Of a DNA stretch of 64,000 bases, positions 25,792 through 34,355 are shown one piece after another. Position 1 is the stretch's first letter. The number at the start of each line of letters is the position of its first letter. A program made the position numbers and the translations under genes. The notes under the pieces were generated by a model, which was given only the letters and a program-made list of their open reading frames with translations, ran no database searches and had not been told where the DNA came from. Origin of the DNA: Myxococcales bacterium (GTDB lineage: Bacteria; Myxococcota_C; UBA6777); assembly GCA_020632975.1 (NCBI GenBank), contig JACKEL010000012.1, positions 1-64,000 of the forward strand, in the 5' to 3' direction.

Positions 25792-26643
25792 TTAAAGCAT
25801 CAACATGGGGATGTCTTTGAGTTCCACTGCGAGAGGATAAGCAAGGCCGTGCATCGCGAGTTGGTCAGCATCTTTGGTGTTGAGGACCAAGAGATTGATT
25901 TGGTGTTCTTCGATCAAGCGCTTGTATTCGTCGAGATGGGTGCCCATCTGCACGACTTCTTCGATCTTGGGGGAGGACTCGTGTTGTGCGAGGACATCGC
26001 GACATGACTGGATGTAATCACGAGGTTCTTTCAGCAGTTGTTGGGTGATGGTGGTCTTGGCAACATCTGTGTCGAGCGCGGGGATCTTGCCGATGACTTC
26101 GATATAACGGTCGAAGGTGCGCTTGTCTTCGATGTGACTCAAGTACAATGTCCCATCTTTGGGCGTGACGGATATCGCGAAGTTGACGAGGCGATCGTCT
26201 CCTGCGAGGTGATCGGTCACAGCCATGACATTCTTGAGTTGTCCGAGCTTTTCGAGCGCTTCTTTCTTTTCGGGGTGGGGGTACACAAGCACGGGAGTGG
26301 TGGTGGCTTGTGTGAGGACATCGAGATATTCCCCAAGGCTGTAGGGCCACTGCCAACCTTGGCTCTTGAGATTGCGATAAGTACAAATCAAGTCAGGCCG
26401 ATACTTTTCGATTCCCTCGAAGAGACCGCCGATATCGTCGAATTCTTCGCCTGTCAGCGTGGCCCAAGTGATGTTTTCGCCATCCAAAGGCAAGTAATCG
26501 CGTATACGATCCGTGTAAAGTTTGGCTTCGTGCTCTGGGAGGTCCGTGACCACGAGGATACTGTGTAGTTCTTGTGGGCTATAGTGAAAGCGTTCTTTGC
26601 TTGCGGCTTTGAAGACGCTCTCAAACTGGTCCAGTTTGCTCAT
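25792..26643 (-). CDS. Soluble protein with two universal-stress-like halves
   Basis: A 283-residue cytoplasmic protein. It begins 'MSKLDQFESVFKAASK' and contains 'SILVVTDLPEHEAKLYTDRI' and, near the end, 'EHQINLLVLNTKDADQLAMH', the alternating strand-helix layout of UspA-like nucleotide-binding folds; 'SLGEYLDVLTQATTTPVLVYP' also fits. The classical UspA GxxG nucleotide motif is not evident. ATG 26643 has AAGGAG. The gene lies 57 bases before the antiporter on the same strand, so it may regulate that transporter. Confidence 0.6.
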   Translation of the reverse strand: MSKLDQFESVFKAASKERFHYSPQELHSILVVTDLPEHEAKLYTDRIRDYLPLDGENITWATLTGEEFDDIGGLFEGIEKYRPDLICTYRNLKSQGWQWPYSLGEYLDVLTQATTTPVLVYPHPEKKEALEKLGQLKNVMAVTDHLAGDDRLVNFAISVTPKDGTLYLSHIEDKRTFDRYIEVIGKIPALDTDVAKTTITQQLLKEPRDYIQSCRDVLAQHESSPKIEEVVQMGTHLDEYKRLIEEHQINLLVLNTKDADQLAMHGLAYPLAVELKDIPMLML

Positions 26644-26803
26644 CGAAAAGCTCCTTGGTCTATGGGTCGCCTGTACATGATAAGGGTGCGTCCTTGTTGT
26701 ACTGAGGAGGACCAAGCTTGCCAAGGGGATACGATGGTTTTGGGGAGAAACTTGGGAGAAAGTACGAAGGGCAGAAGAGACTTGGTGAGGTGTGTGGATA
26801 GAT

Positions 26804-26945
26804 AAAAAAAAGGTTGAGGTCTGTATGAGTTTCCAAAGTGGTCGTACAAAGCGGGGATCGAACCCGCTACATCCTTTTCTGAAAAAAAGCGCTCTACCAA
26901 TTGAGCTATTTGTACACTTTGGGGGTGAGAATACAGACCTCAACC
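26804..26945 (-). terminator. Intrinsic terminator whose loop is a tRNA
   Basis: A perfect 15-base-pair stem (5' arm 26931-26945, 3' arm 26812-26826) is followed on the minus strand by eight T residues (26804-26811). The whole tRNA at 26843-26915 lies in the loop, and a second seven-pair stem (CCAAAGT/ACTTTGG) links the terminator stem to the tRNA acceptor. The pre-tRNA ends would thus pair with each other. Confidence 0.85.
26843..26915 (-). tRNA. tRNA with anticodon UCA (opal-reading type)
   Basis: A 73-base cloverleaf with a perfect seven-pair acceptor (GTACAAA/TTTGTAC), D stem GCTC/GAGC, anticodon stem CTTTT/AAAGG with one G-T pair, and T stem GCGGG/CCCGC with TTCGATC loop. All usual invariant bases are present (T8, A14, G18-G19, A21, T33, T54-T55-C56, A58). 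The anticodon loop TTTCAGA gives UCA at 34-36, which reads UGA. It is not tRNA-Sec: it has a seven-pair acceptor and a five-base variable loop. The discriminator is G73, CCA is not encoded, and position 37 is G where A is usual. Either a suppressor-type tRNA or a decayed gene. Confidence 0.75.
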
Positions 26946-27004
26946 AATTGGTTGCCATAGACGTGATTGGTTTTTAAAAGTTCAAAAAAATTTTAGGAGA
27001 AAAG

Positions 27005-27607
27005 ATGACGGAGCCCACAAATACATCCAACCCTTTGATCTTGCCAGAGATACCACGACCCTTGTTGCTCAATTCGCAGAAGCACCATATCGAGACGTCT
27101 TGGGGGCTGATCCAACAAACGGTCGAACGAGGTGAGGAGGGGATGGATGTGCTTGCAAAGGCTTTGATCCCTTTGGGACAAGGATTTATGGACTTTTATC
27201 ACGGTGCATTGTCGTTGGCGGAGGTCTGTTCTTTGTTGTTGGCGCTCTTGAAACAAGAGCAAGCAGATCGATCTGAGACGTATCGTGCTTGGGTTGCGCA
27301 AGAAGGCTCTTACCGAACAGTGACGTTGGAAGCTGACGAGTCGATCTGGGTGTTTTTCCCTTCAGATGGAGAGGAGCGTTTTGCGCATCTGCATCCCGCT
27401 CGTTACAGCCCGCATACCATCCGCGTCCGTGCAAATACGCTCAAGACGGTGATCTCTGCCATCGCTTACGCCAAGATTCATTCGTCCCAACCACGCGATA
27501 TCGATGTGGTCAATGCTGTGCGGACCCGGTGGATGGGCTTGTCTCCGCTACCCAATCTGGAAGCTAGTGCAGCTTTGGAATCAGCGTTTCAAATCTTTGG
27601 GGTGTAG
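27005..27607 (+). CDS. Unknown soluble protein beside the UCA tRNA
   Basis: A 200-residue protein I do not recognise. It begins with a Pro/Asn-rich stretch, then a mainly helical part ('SWGLIQQTVERGEEGMDVLA', 'LSLAEVCSLLLALLKQEQ'), a beta region with 'YRTVTLEADESIWVFFPSDG', and 'VRANTLKTVISAIAYAKIHS' near the end. There is no signal peptide or membrane helix. The AGGAG site five bases before the ATG supports expression. It is divergent from the tRNA, with its start 59 bases from the terminator stem. Confidence 0.6.
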   Translation: MTEPTNTSNPLILPEIPRPLLLNSQKHHIETSWGLIQQTVERGEEGMDVLAKALIPLGQGFMDFYHGALSLAEVCSLLLALLKQEQADRSETYRAWVAQEGSYRTVTLEADESIWVFFPSDGEERFAHLHPARYSPHTIRVRANTLKTVISAIAYAKIHSSQPRDIDVVNAVRTRWMGLSPLPNLEASAALESAFQIFGV

Positions 27608-27824
27608 CGCGTAGCACACAGGTCTTTGCGAGAGATATTCTTTGTTCTTCGGTGGGGATAGAGTGTCCCTTTGCACAAGATCGTCCTTGAGAGAGAGGGG
27701 GCTCCTCTTGCCTGTCTGGGTGTGTTTCGCTATGCTCGGCTGTGTTTGGCGCTTATGCAACAAAGAGATAACCATCTAGGATACGCATCTACTCAAAAAG
27801 ACACAGAGATCTCACACACTCTGC

Positions 27825-27928
27825 GGCCTTAGGCCTGATACCTGCAAAACTTTGCAAGGTAAACGTCTTTGTGCTTTGATGCGTCAAGTGGTGCGCGCTT
27901 GGCTCTTTTGAATCTATGTTTTCAAAAG
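27825..27928. repeat. Three hairpins in a 446-base gap
   Basis: The gap 27608-28053 holds no clear gene. It has three close inverted repeats: GGCCT/AGGCC (27825-27835), ACCT-GCAAA/TTTGC-AAGGT with one bulge (27840-27860), and CTTTTGA/TCAAAAG (27905-27928). They lie upstream of the exported membrane protein gene and could form a structured leader or small RNA. Confidence 0.4.
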
Positions 27929-28053
27929 ACGTCCAAGCACAAACGAATGGATCTTTTAAGGTTCGCATTGTTTCCCATGTAGGGAGACTATAGATTTCCG
28001 AAGCCCGCGTCCCCCCATACTTCACCGTGTGCTCACGGAAGGAGGAGCTTCTC

Positions 28054-28737
28054 ATGTTTCGATGGTGTGTCGCTTTTTGTGCTGTTTTTATGTTCACTGT
28101 ACTTTGCGGTCCTCAGGCACAGGCCGCGCAAGATCAAAAAGATCAAGCTTTCACTTACACAGGAAAGCTTCCCAAACTTACGGATACCGCGCTGGGCTCA
28201 GATCAAGCGGATCGCGAATTGGTTCGCGAAGCGCTGAGCCTCCAAAAGAAAAAACAAGATCGTACAGGTTGGTTGCTTTGTGAACAAAGCACCAAAGATG
28301 CTTGCGACGTGGTCGTCGTCGGTGGTGGCGGACGTGGTTTGGATCTCGTGTTGGGTCTCTTGCTCAACATCTTCCTTCCTTTCGCGATTGGTAGCTGGGT
28401 CGTGGGTGACACGCTTGGTGGGATCGTTGGAGCGATTGGTTGGGGTGGTGGTTTGGCCCTCGTCCTCATTGGTTGGATCATGTACGTTTCGAGTACTGCT
28501 CTGTGGACGATAGGCGGGATCATGTACGCGCTAGGTGGTGTCTTGATGGGGATCGGTTACATCGTGCCCATCATCACGGTTGTTTTGCACGTCATCAATC
28601 GCCGTCGTGGTGTCCGTATCCACCATCGACGACGTCGTTTCCGCGATGAAGGCATGGCAACTGACACGCAGTCCCGCTCTTTTGCGCGCGGATTCCCCAC
28701 TGTGGCTTCCACGCCTGTCCTCAAGTTCAGCTTCTAA
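28054..28737 (+). CDS. Exported Gly-rich membrane protein of unknown function
   Basis: A 227-residue protein. A signal peptide (1-25, ending 'AQAA') is followed by a charged region (30-85), then a Gly-rich hydrophobic block (about 90-185) with three or four transmembrane segments, and a strongly basic loop 'RRRGVRIHHRRRRFRDEG'. The tail (200-227) ends in 'KFSF'. It has a very good AAGGAGGAG ribosome site. Not recognised; similar small proteins are common in myxobacteria. Confidence 0.65.
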   Translation: MFRWCVAFCAVFMFTVLCGPQAQAAQDQKDQAFTYTGKLPKLTDTALGSDQADRELVREALSLQKKKQDRTGWLLCEQSTKDACDVVVVGGGGRGLDLVLGLLLNIFLPFAIGSWVVGDTLGGIVGAIGWGGGLALVLIGWIMYVSSTALWTIGGIMYALGGVLMGIGYIVPIITVVLHVINRRRGVRIHHRRRRFRDEGMATDTQSRSFARGFPTVASTPVLKFSF

Positions 28738-28918
28738 TCTCTCTCCCGCATCCCGTCTTTTTCTCCCCAGCTTTCTCTCTCTTTCCAAAAACCTTTTCTG
28801 TCTTTTTTCTTTTTCTCCCAAGAAACGTCGTGCTGTACTCTTCGCGTCGATGCTTGTAGGATAAGTGCGTTTTGTACCTCGACCATGATGCGAAAGCGCC
28901 AAAGGAAAGGGCCATCTG

Positions 28919-31009
28919 ATGGAATGGGAGCGTCTGCGTACGCTATTAGCGAGAGAACTAGGAGAGCCTGTTGATCGGCTGTATGCAGAGTTTTGTGAGA
29001 AGTACGGACACCGCAGTGTAGAAGACTTTGTTGCGCACTTGTGGCACGCGGGGCGGATCTCTGAACCGACCTTTCGCGATGTCCATGGGACCGACCGTAT
29101 CGAGGTTCATCTCGACGATGGCGATGACGAAGATCCCTTTGCGGCTGACCAGATGCTGATGGAGTTCACGCGGATACCCGTCCATGATCTACTCGACGAC
29201 ACAGATGATCGCTCTGAGGGAACGCAACGTGTGCTGATGCATGTGGGCAGCGAATCGACAGAGATCGAGATCCCACACCGAGGCGGGTGGGTGGACGAAC
29301 CTACACCCATCGACGAAGAGACTTTGGATACAAGGAGCAGCAAAGGCTCTCCCTATGGTCCGCGTTTCCATGCAGATCGACTCCTTGCAGCGGTCGAAGC
29401 CGAGATTCGCACAGAAGAAGATCTCGAAGCGATCACAGCTTCGCAACAAGAAAGCACGAGCGTCACGCTCAAACCCCAAGAACGCAAGACGACCTATCGA
29501 GATACATGGGAGAGCAAGACTGGGGAGCCGATGATTGGGCGTTATCGCGTGCTTGGCCCGATCGGTCGAGGTGGCGTGGGCGTCGTCTCTTTGGCGCGTG
29601 ACGAAAGTCTACACCGCAAGGTGGCGCTAAAACAGCTTCACGATGTCAGCGAGTCAAAGGATGTGATTCGACATCGCTTTTTGCGTGAAGCCCAAGTGAC
29701 CGCACAGTTGGATCACCCCAACATCGTGCCTTTGTATAGCCTCGAATATTCCAAAGAAGGCAAGCCTGCTTATGCAATGAAGTTGGTGCAGGGACGGACG
29801 TTACAGCAGTTGTTGCGTGAGGTCGTTGAGCACTACGAAGCAGGAAAGCCCTTGCCTCGGGATCTTTCTTTGGAGACCCGACTCGAACACTTTATCAAGG
29901 TTTGTGATGCGGTCGCTTATTCCCATAACAAGGACGTGATCCACCGCGACCTCAAACCTGCCAACATCATGATCGGTCGTTACAACCAGGTGTACCTGAT
30001 GGACTGGGGACTTGCGCGGCTGTTGTATCGAGAAGAACGCGAACACTCGATCATCACGCCCAAAGAAACCAGTGACGCAAGCATGGAAGAGACCTTGTCT
30101 GGGCAGATCTTGGGGACGCCACCTTACATGTCGCCCGAACAAGCTGCGGGACTGCACCCGATGCTGGACGGGCGTAGCGACCTTTACGCTTTGGGGCTGA
30201 TCTTGTTTGAGTTGGTCACGTTGCGCCCTGCCATTACAGGGATCGTGGCCGCGGAGATCTTGGCCAAGGCGATGCGCGGACATCTCGCTCCCATGGAGCA
30301 TTTGAAAGGCGAGCGTATTCCTAGCGCACTGCGGGCCATCATCGAAAAAGCCACGCGTGTCGAACGCGATGAGCGTTACGCTTCGGTCGATGAGTTGGCG
30401 GAGGATCTTCGACGTTATCTTCGTGGAGAGACGTTGCTTGCGCGCCCTGATACGCCCCTGCAAAAGATAGGGCGCTATCTGCTGAAACATCGCCAGCTTT
30501 CTTTGATCATCTTGTTGAGTTTTTCGTTGTTTTCGACAGGGTTGATCATCTTGAGCCAGATCCAGCGCTATCGGTCTTTGGAGATCGCGAGGATGCGCGA
30601 AGGCCAGATTAGCCGCATTTTGACCGCGACAGCCCTCCAAGCCAACTTGATTGAAAACCGTTTGTTGCGGGTGGAAGAGGGTCAACGCCTCTCTTTTGCG
30701 CGTAACAAGATCCCCTTGTCGCAACTCAAGATGCCCGCAGGACTAGGGGTTCAACAGGCTTATCTGTTGGAGTCTTCAGGGAAGATCCTTTTGGAGTACC
30801 CCAAAGGCGCAAAGTCGCAGCCTTCCCCAAAACAAGGTTATCTTTCACAACCGAGCGTGATGCGCGCGATCTCTGCGGGAAGTTCGGGCATGTTTGAGGA
30901 TCGAACGTCTGATGGAACGTACCTTTACGCATTTTATCGCTTGGATGCGTTGGGATGGTACTTTGTGGCGCGTTGTGACTTGGGGGCTTTGTTGCGAGAG
31001 GGACGTTAA
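28919..31009 (+). CDS. Receptor-type Ser/Thr protein kinase
   Basis: A 696-residue Hanks-type kinase. An acidic N-terminal region (1-200) precedes the kinase domain: glycine loop 'IGRGGVGVV', Lys in 'KVALKQL', catalytic HRDLKPAN (His342 on), DWG in place of DFG (Asp362) and 'GTPPYMSPEQA'. A single membrane helix lies at about 527-546, followed by a 150-residue extracytoplasmic part with a sensor-like 'IENRLLRVEEGQ' and 'YLYAFYRLDALGWYFVA' (dCache-like ending). It probably senses an envelope signal and phosphorylates cytoplasmic targets. A pyrimidine-rich tract of about 110 bases lies just upstream. Confidence 0.9.
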   Translation: MEWERLRTLLARELGEPVDRLYAEFCEKYGHRSVEDFVAHLWHAGRISEPTFRDVHGTDRIEVHLDDGDDEDPFAADQMLMEFTRIPVHDLLDDTDDRSEGTQRVLMHVGSESTEIEIPHRGGWVDEPTPIDEETLDTRSSKGSPYGPRFHADRLLAAVEAEIRTEEDLEAITASQQESTSVTLKPQERKTTYRDTWESKTGEPMIGRYRVLGPIGRGGVGVVSLARDESLHRKVALKQLHDVSESKDVIRHRFLREAQVTAQLDHPNIVPLYSLEYSKEGKPAYAMKLVQGRTLQQLLREVVEHYEAGKPLPRDLSLETRLEHFIKVCDAVAYSHNKDVIHRDLKPANIMIGRYNQVYLMDWGLARLLYREEREHSIITPKETSDASMEETLSGQILGTPPYMSPEQAAGLHPMLDGRSDLYALGLILFELVTLRPAITGIVAAEILAKAMRGHLAPMEHLKGERIPSALRAIIEKATRVERDERYASVDELAEDLRRYLRGETLLARPDTPLQKIGRYLLKHRQLSLIILLSFSLFSTGLIILSQIQRYRSLEIARMREGQISRILTATALQANLIENRLLRVEEGQRLSFARNKIPLSQLKMPAGLGVQQAYLLESSGKILLEYPKGAKSQPSPKQGYLSQPSVMRAISAGSSGMFEDRTSDGTYLYAFYRLDALGWYFVARCDLGALLREGR

Positions 31010-31080
31010 CTTCGCCGTGAGAGAGGAGTTCGCTTCGTCGGGGGACATTCGCTTGATCGCGAGGGGTTGCGAGAGGGGCG

Positions 31081-33213
31081 CTAGCTTCGTTGTTCTGTGG
31101 GGGATGGGGAGAGGCGTTGCAGCCAGTAGACACCTGCAACAAAGATCACGAGTCCCACCGCAAGCAGCCAATAGGCCGGTCTATCCGAGGGGAAAAGCCA
31201 CTTGGCGATAGGCTTGTTGGTGATCCAAAGGCCGATGGCAAGGCTCAGTCCGTTGTGCAGCGCGTGCGCGTACATCGTCGAAAAGATCGAGCCTGTTCGC
31301 CAACACACCCAACCAAACACCACGCCAAGCATCATCGTGGGCAACAAACGATATAGACTGAGGTGGAAGGCCGCAAAGAGGAAGGCGGAGAGCAAGATCG
31401 CGCTTTGGGGCTTGAGTCGCGTTTGGAGAGAGCGCAAGACAAATCCTCGAAACACCATCTCTTCGCAGATCCCGGGTGATACGGACAAAAGCAAAAAGAA
31501 GACAGGGAGGCTCAGACCAAAAGTCTTCATGGAGAAGGACTTGTCCATCTGACGGGCGACCTCTCCCCACTCAGGAAAAAGCCATGCTGAGATCAGGTGC
31601 GTAATCACCAAGACCACGGGCAGTCCGCCCACGACGATCAAAGTGATAGGGAGGAAGTTCTTGAGCGGGAGAGGCTTGAGACGAAAGGTTTCTTTGAGGT
31701 CGAAGTGTCGCGCACGTGCCCAACCCACCGCAGGAAGAAAAAAGAGGCCCCACAACGTAATCGTTGTTCCTAGCGCGATATTCTTGGTTTGTAGGCTAAT
31801 TCCTACATAAAACAACAAGGCAAATTGAAGACTCAAAAGGAAAAAGGTATCGCTGATGCTAGGAATCGTGAGTCTTTTTCCTGCGTTGGCGGAGAAAAGA
31901 CCTTTCCATGAGATGTCGCCTTCGCGGAAAAGCACTTGCTCATTTTGAAAGATCGTGGCCGAGAGTTTCAAAAAGGCCACTGTCACGACGGACATCGAAA
32001 AGAGCGTAAGCAAGGCGTAGTTGAGGCTGAGATCGCCTTTGATCGTGCCTTTGATGGCGAAAGCGACGTTTACAAAAGGGATCATCGCGGTCGTTAGCGT
32101 GGCTTTGCTACCAGGGAGAGTCGCAAAGAAGGTGGGCATAAAACACAACAAGTAAGCGGGGGTTGTGTAGTTTTGGCCTTCTTTGAAGGAGCGCGCAAAG
32201 CTTGCCATCGACAACATCACAGCCGACGAAAGCGCTGCGATGAGTGCCAAAAAGCCCAACAGTGCGAGATAGTGATAGGCATGTAATGTCATATCGATCG
32301 CGAGTTTGCGATTCCCCACCAACATCCTCATGCCTTGGCTAAACGTAAACCAAAGCGAGAGCATATTGAGTAAACCCGTGATCATCGAGATGCAAAAAAT
32401 TGTAAGATATTTTCCTGTGATGATCTCGATAGAAGTAATGGGTGCTGTAAGAAGTGTTTCGAGGGTACCTCGTTCTTTTTCGCCTGCGGTGAGATCGACT
32501 GCGGGATAAAGGGCGCCTACGATGGTCATGATGATCAAAAGCAGCGGAAGCATCGAACTCAAGATGTCGCGTCCGCGGGCTTGGGCGCTCGCGATGTCGT
32601 TGTCCTCGATGGTGAAAGCACGCACAAGATTGGGAGAGATACGAAAACGCTGCAAGCGTTGTTGAATCGCAAGTTTATGATATTCCACCAAGATCTCTTG
32701 GATGCGGCGTTTGGCGGCCCGTGAAGCATCGGAGGTGGAGAGATAGGAGATACGCAGTTGGTAAGGAGGCGGCAAAGCAAAGTGCAACTTGGAAGGGCGG
32801 GACGATGCTTTGGGTTGCGCAGAAGGGCGAGAAGTCTTTGCTGTGAGGGTACTTGGCGAAGAGGTCGGGCGACTCGCGGCATGGTCCTTGGGGCGGCGGA
32901 TCTCGATGGCGAGACTCAAGTCTTTTTGGGCGATGCGCTTTAACCACGGATCTTTAGAACGTAGATGCTCGATATCATTGTCTTTTAGGAGCTTGCGCAT
33001 CAGAGGTTCGGGGAGAGATGCATCAATCAAGGCGATACGAAAGCGCGACTTGCGGAGCTTTTGGACACGGGCTGACTGGGCTTGGCTGGTGACCAAGCCG
33101 ATGATCGGGTACAGAACCAACGGAAGCAAGACCATGATGATGATGGTCCTGCGATCACGTAACATCTCAAGGAGTTCTTTTTTCCAAAGCGTTAAGATGA
33201 TCGGCCATCTCAT
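31081..33213 (-). CDS. ABC-2 permease fused to a CPBP intramembrane protease
   Basis: A 710-residue fusion. Residues 1-430 form a NatB-like permease: first helix at 25-45, a large extracytoplasmic loop to about 215, then six helices. Residues 440-700 hold a CPBP (CAAX-type) protease with the catalytic motif EEMVFRG, 'FAAFHLSLY' and 'HALHNGLS'. The ATG overlaps the stop of the ATPase gene as ATGA, giving coupled translation. It forms an exporter of Na+ or another substrate; the protease part may process a peptide before or during export. Confidence 0.88.
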   Translation of the reverse strand: MRWPIILTLWKKELLEMLRDRRTIIIMVLLPLVLYPIIGLVTSQAQSARVQKLRKSRFRIALIDASLPEPLMRKLLKDNDIEHLRSKDPWLKRIAQKDLSLAIEIRRPKDHAASRPTSSPSTLTAKTSRPSAQPKASSRPSKLHFALPPPYQLRISYLSTSDASRAAKRRIQEILVEYHKLAIQQRLQRFRISPNLVRAFTIEDNDIASAQARGRDILSSMLPLLLIIMTIVGALYPAVDLTAGEKERGTLETLLTAPITSIEIITGKYLTIFCISMITGLLNMLSLWFTFSQGMRMLVGNRKLAIDMTLHAYHYLALLGFLALIAALSSAVMLSMASFARSFKEGQNYTTPAYLLCFMPTFFATLPGSKATLTTAMIPFVNVAFAIKGTIKGDLSLNYALLTLFSMSVVTVAFLKLSATIFQNEQVLFREGDISWKGLFSANAGKRLTIPSISDTFFLLSLQFALLFYVGISLQTKNIALGTTITLWGLFFLPAVGWARARHFDLKETFRLKPLPLKNFLPITLIVVGGLPVVLVITHLISAWLFPEWGEVARQMDKSFSMKTFGLSLPVFFLLLSVSPGICEEMVFRGFVLRSLQTRLKPQSAILLSAFLFAAFHLSLYRLLPTMMLGVVFGWVCWRTGSIFSTMYAHALHNGLSLAIGLWITNKPIAKWLFPSDRPAYWLLAVGLVIFVAGVYWLQRLSPSPTEQRS

Positions 33214-34091
33214 GCGACTTCCTCCGTGGCTGCGGGGCTTTGTTCTTTCGAGGGGGCTTGTTCAGTGGGGGCTTGGACGATCTTGAGAAAGGCTTGCGCA
33301 AGGCTCGATGTCTGGGTGTTTTGAAGGAGAGTGGCAAGTGTGCCTTCTTGGACGAGCTTACCTTGCAACAAGATGCCGATCCGATCGCACAAAAGCTCGA
33401 TCTCTGTAAGGATATGCGTGCTCAAGATAACACTACGTCCGTCTTCTCGGGCTTTTTGGATGGTCTTGAGGATAAAGTCTGCGCTGATAATGTCGAGTCC
33501 TGCGGTTGGTTCATCGAGGATCAACAGGGTTGGGCTGTGTAGCAGCGCACGCGCGAGATTGACGCGCTGTTTTTGGCCCGTGGAGAGAGTACCTGCTTGT
33601 TGCTTGGAAAAGCTCTCTAAGCCCAGGACATCGACAAGTTCGTCGATACGTCGTTGGGCTTCGTGCTTGGGAAGCTCATGAAGCTTGGCGAAAAAGTGCA
33701 GTAACTCAAGAGGGGTAAGACGTTGGTAAAGCCCTGTACTACCCGTCACAAAACCGATCTTTTTTCGCGCTTCCAAGGGCTCTGTGTCGCGATCCACGCC
33801 AGAAAGTTGCAAGCTGCCTTCGTCGGGTTCGATGAGCCCTGCGATCATCCGCAACGTGGTGGTCTTGCCTGCACCGTTGGGGCCGAGCAGTCCGTACACT
33901 TCGCCATGTCGAAGCGTCAACGAAAGATCGCGTACAGCCCAGTGCGTTCCAAAGCACTTTCCCAACCCATGGATACGGAAACTCCAGTCAGCATTGGGGG
34001 CTTCTTGTTCGGGGGGGGCTTCAGAAGGAGACGTGTTCTCTGTGAGGTCTGTTTCTTTTTCGTCGGAAGGATGAGGACTTTGAGAGACCAT
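33210..34091 (-). CDS. ABC transporter ATP-binding protein (NatA-like)
   Basis: A 293-residue ATPase. An acidic lead (1-35) precedes Walker A 'GPNGAGKTT', signature 'LSTGQKQRVNLARAL' and Walker B 'LLILDEPTAGLD'. ATG 34091 has a GGAGA site. It is the energy subunit for the permease-protease fusion that overlaps its 3' end by four bases. Confidence 0.92.
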   Translation of the reverse strand: MVSQSPHPSDEKETDLTENTSPSEAPPEQEAPNADWSFRIHGLGKCFGTHWAVRDLSLTLRHGEVYGLLGPNGAGKTTTLRMIAGLIEPDEGSLQLSGVDRDTEPLEARKKIGFVTGSTGLYQRLTPLELLHFFAKLHELPKHEAQRRIDELVDVLGLESFSKQQAGTLSTGQKQRVNLARALLHSPTLLILDEPTAGLDIISADFILKTIQKAREDGRSVILSTHILTEIELLCDRIGILLQGKLVQEGTLATLLQNTQTSSLAQAFLKIVQAPTEQAPSKEQSPAATEEVA

Positions 34092-34355
34092 ACAAGCTTC
34101 TCCGTGGTAAAAGACGACAGGAGCAAGAGGCAGCAAACGGGGATTCGTCTTGGTGTTTTGTGATACAGGCGAAGTCTTTCTAGCGTGGTGACAGCAAAAG
34201 TGAAGCGTGGTAATTTGATGCCTTCACAACCAGACATGCACCACAAACGATTCAATCTCTTTGATTCGACGGTCTCTAACATAGAGCAGACCGTTCTTGA
34301 TGCAAGTGTGCACTTTTGCAAGGACGAGCAAAGGGCGCACTTCAGGGGAAGATGT

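Noticed and set aside
26843..26915. Selenocysteine tRNA
   Set aside because: Anticodon UCA fits, but the acceptor has seven pairs, the D stem four, and the variable loop five bases; bacterial tRNA-Sec has an eight-pair acceptor, a longer D stem and a long variable arm.
29801..30724. 307-codon open frame on the minus strand
   Set aside because: Antisense to the receptor-type kinase, whose catalytic motifs are intact.
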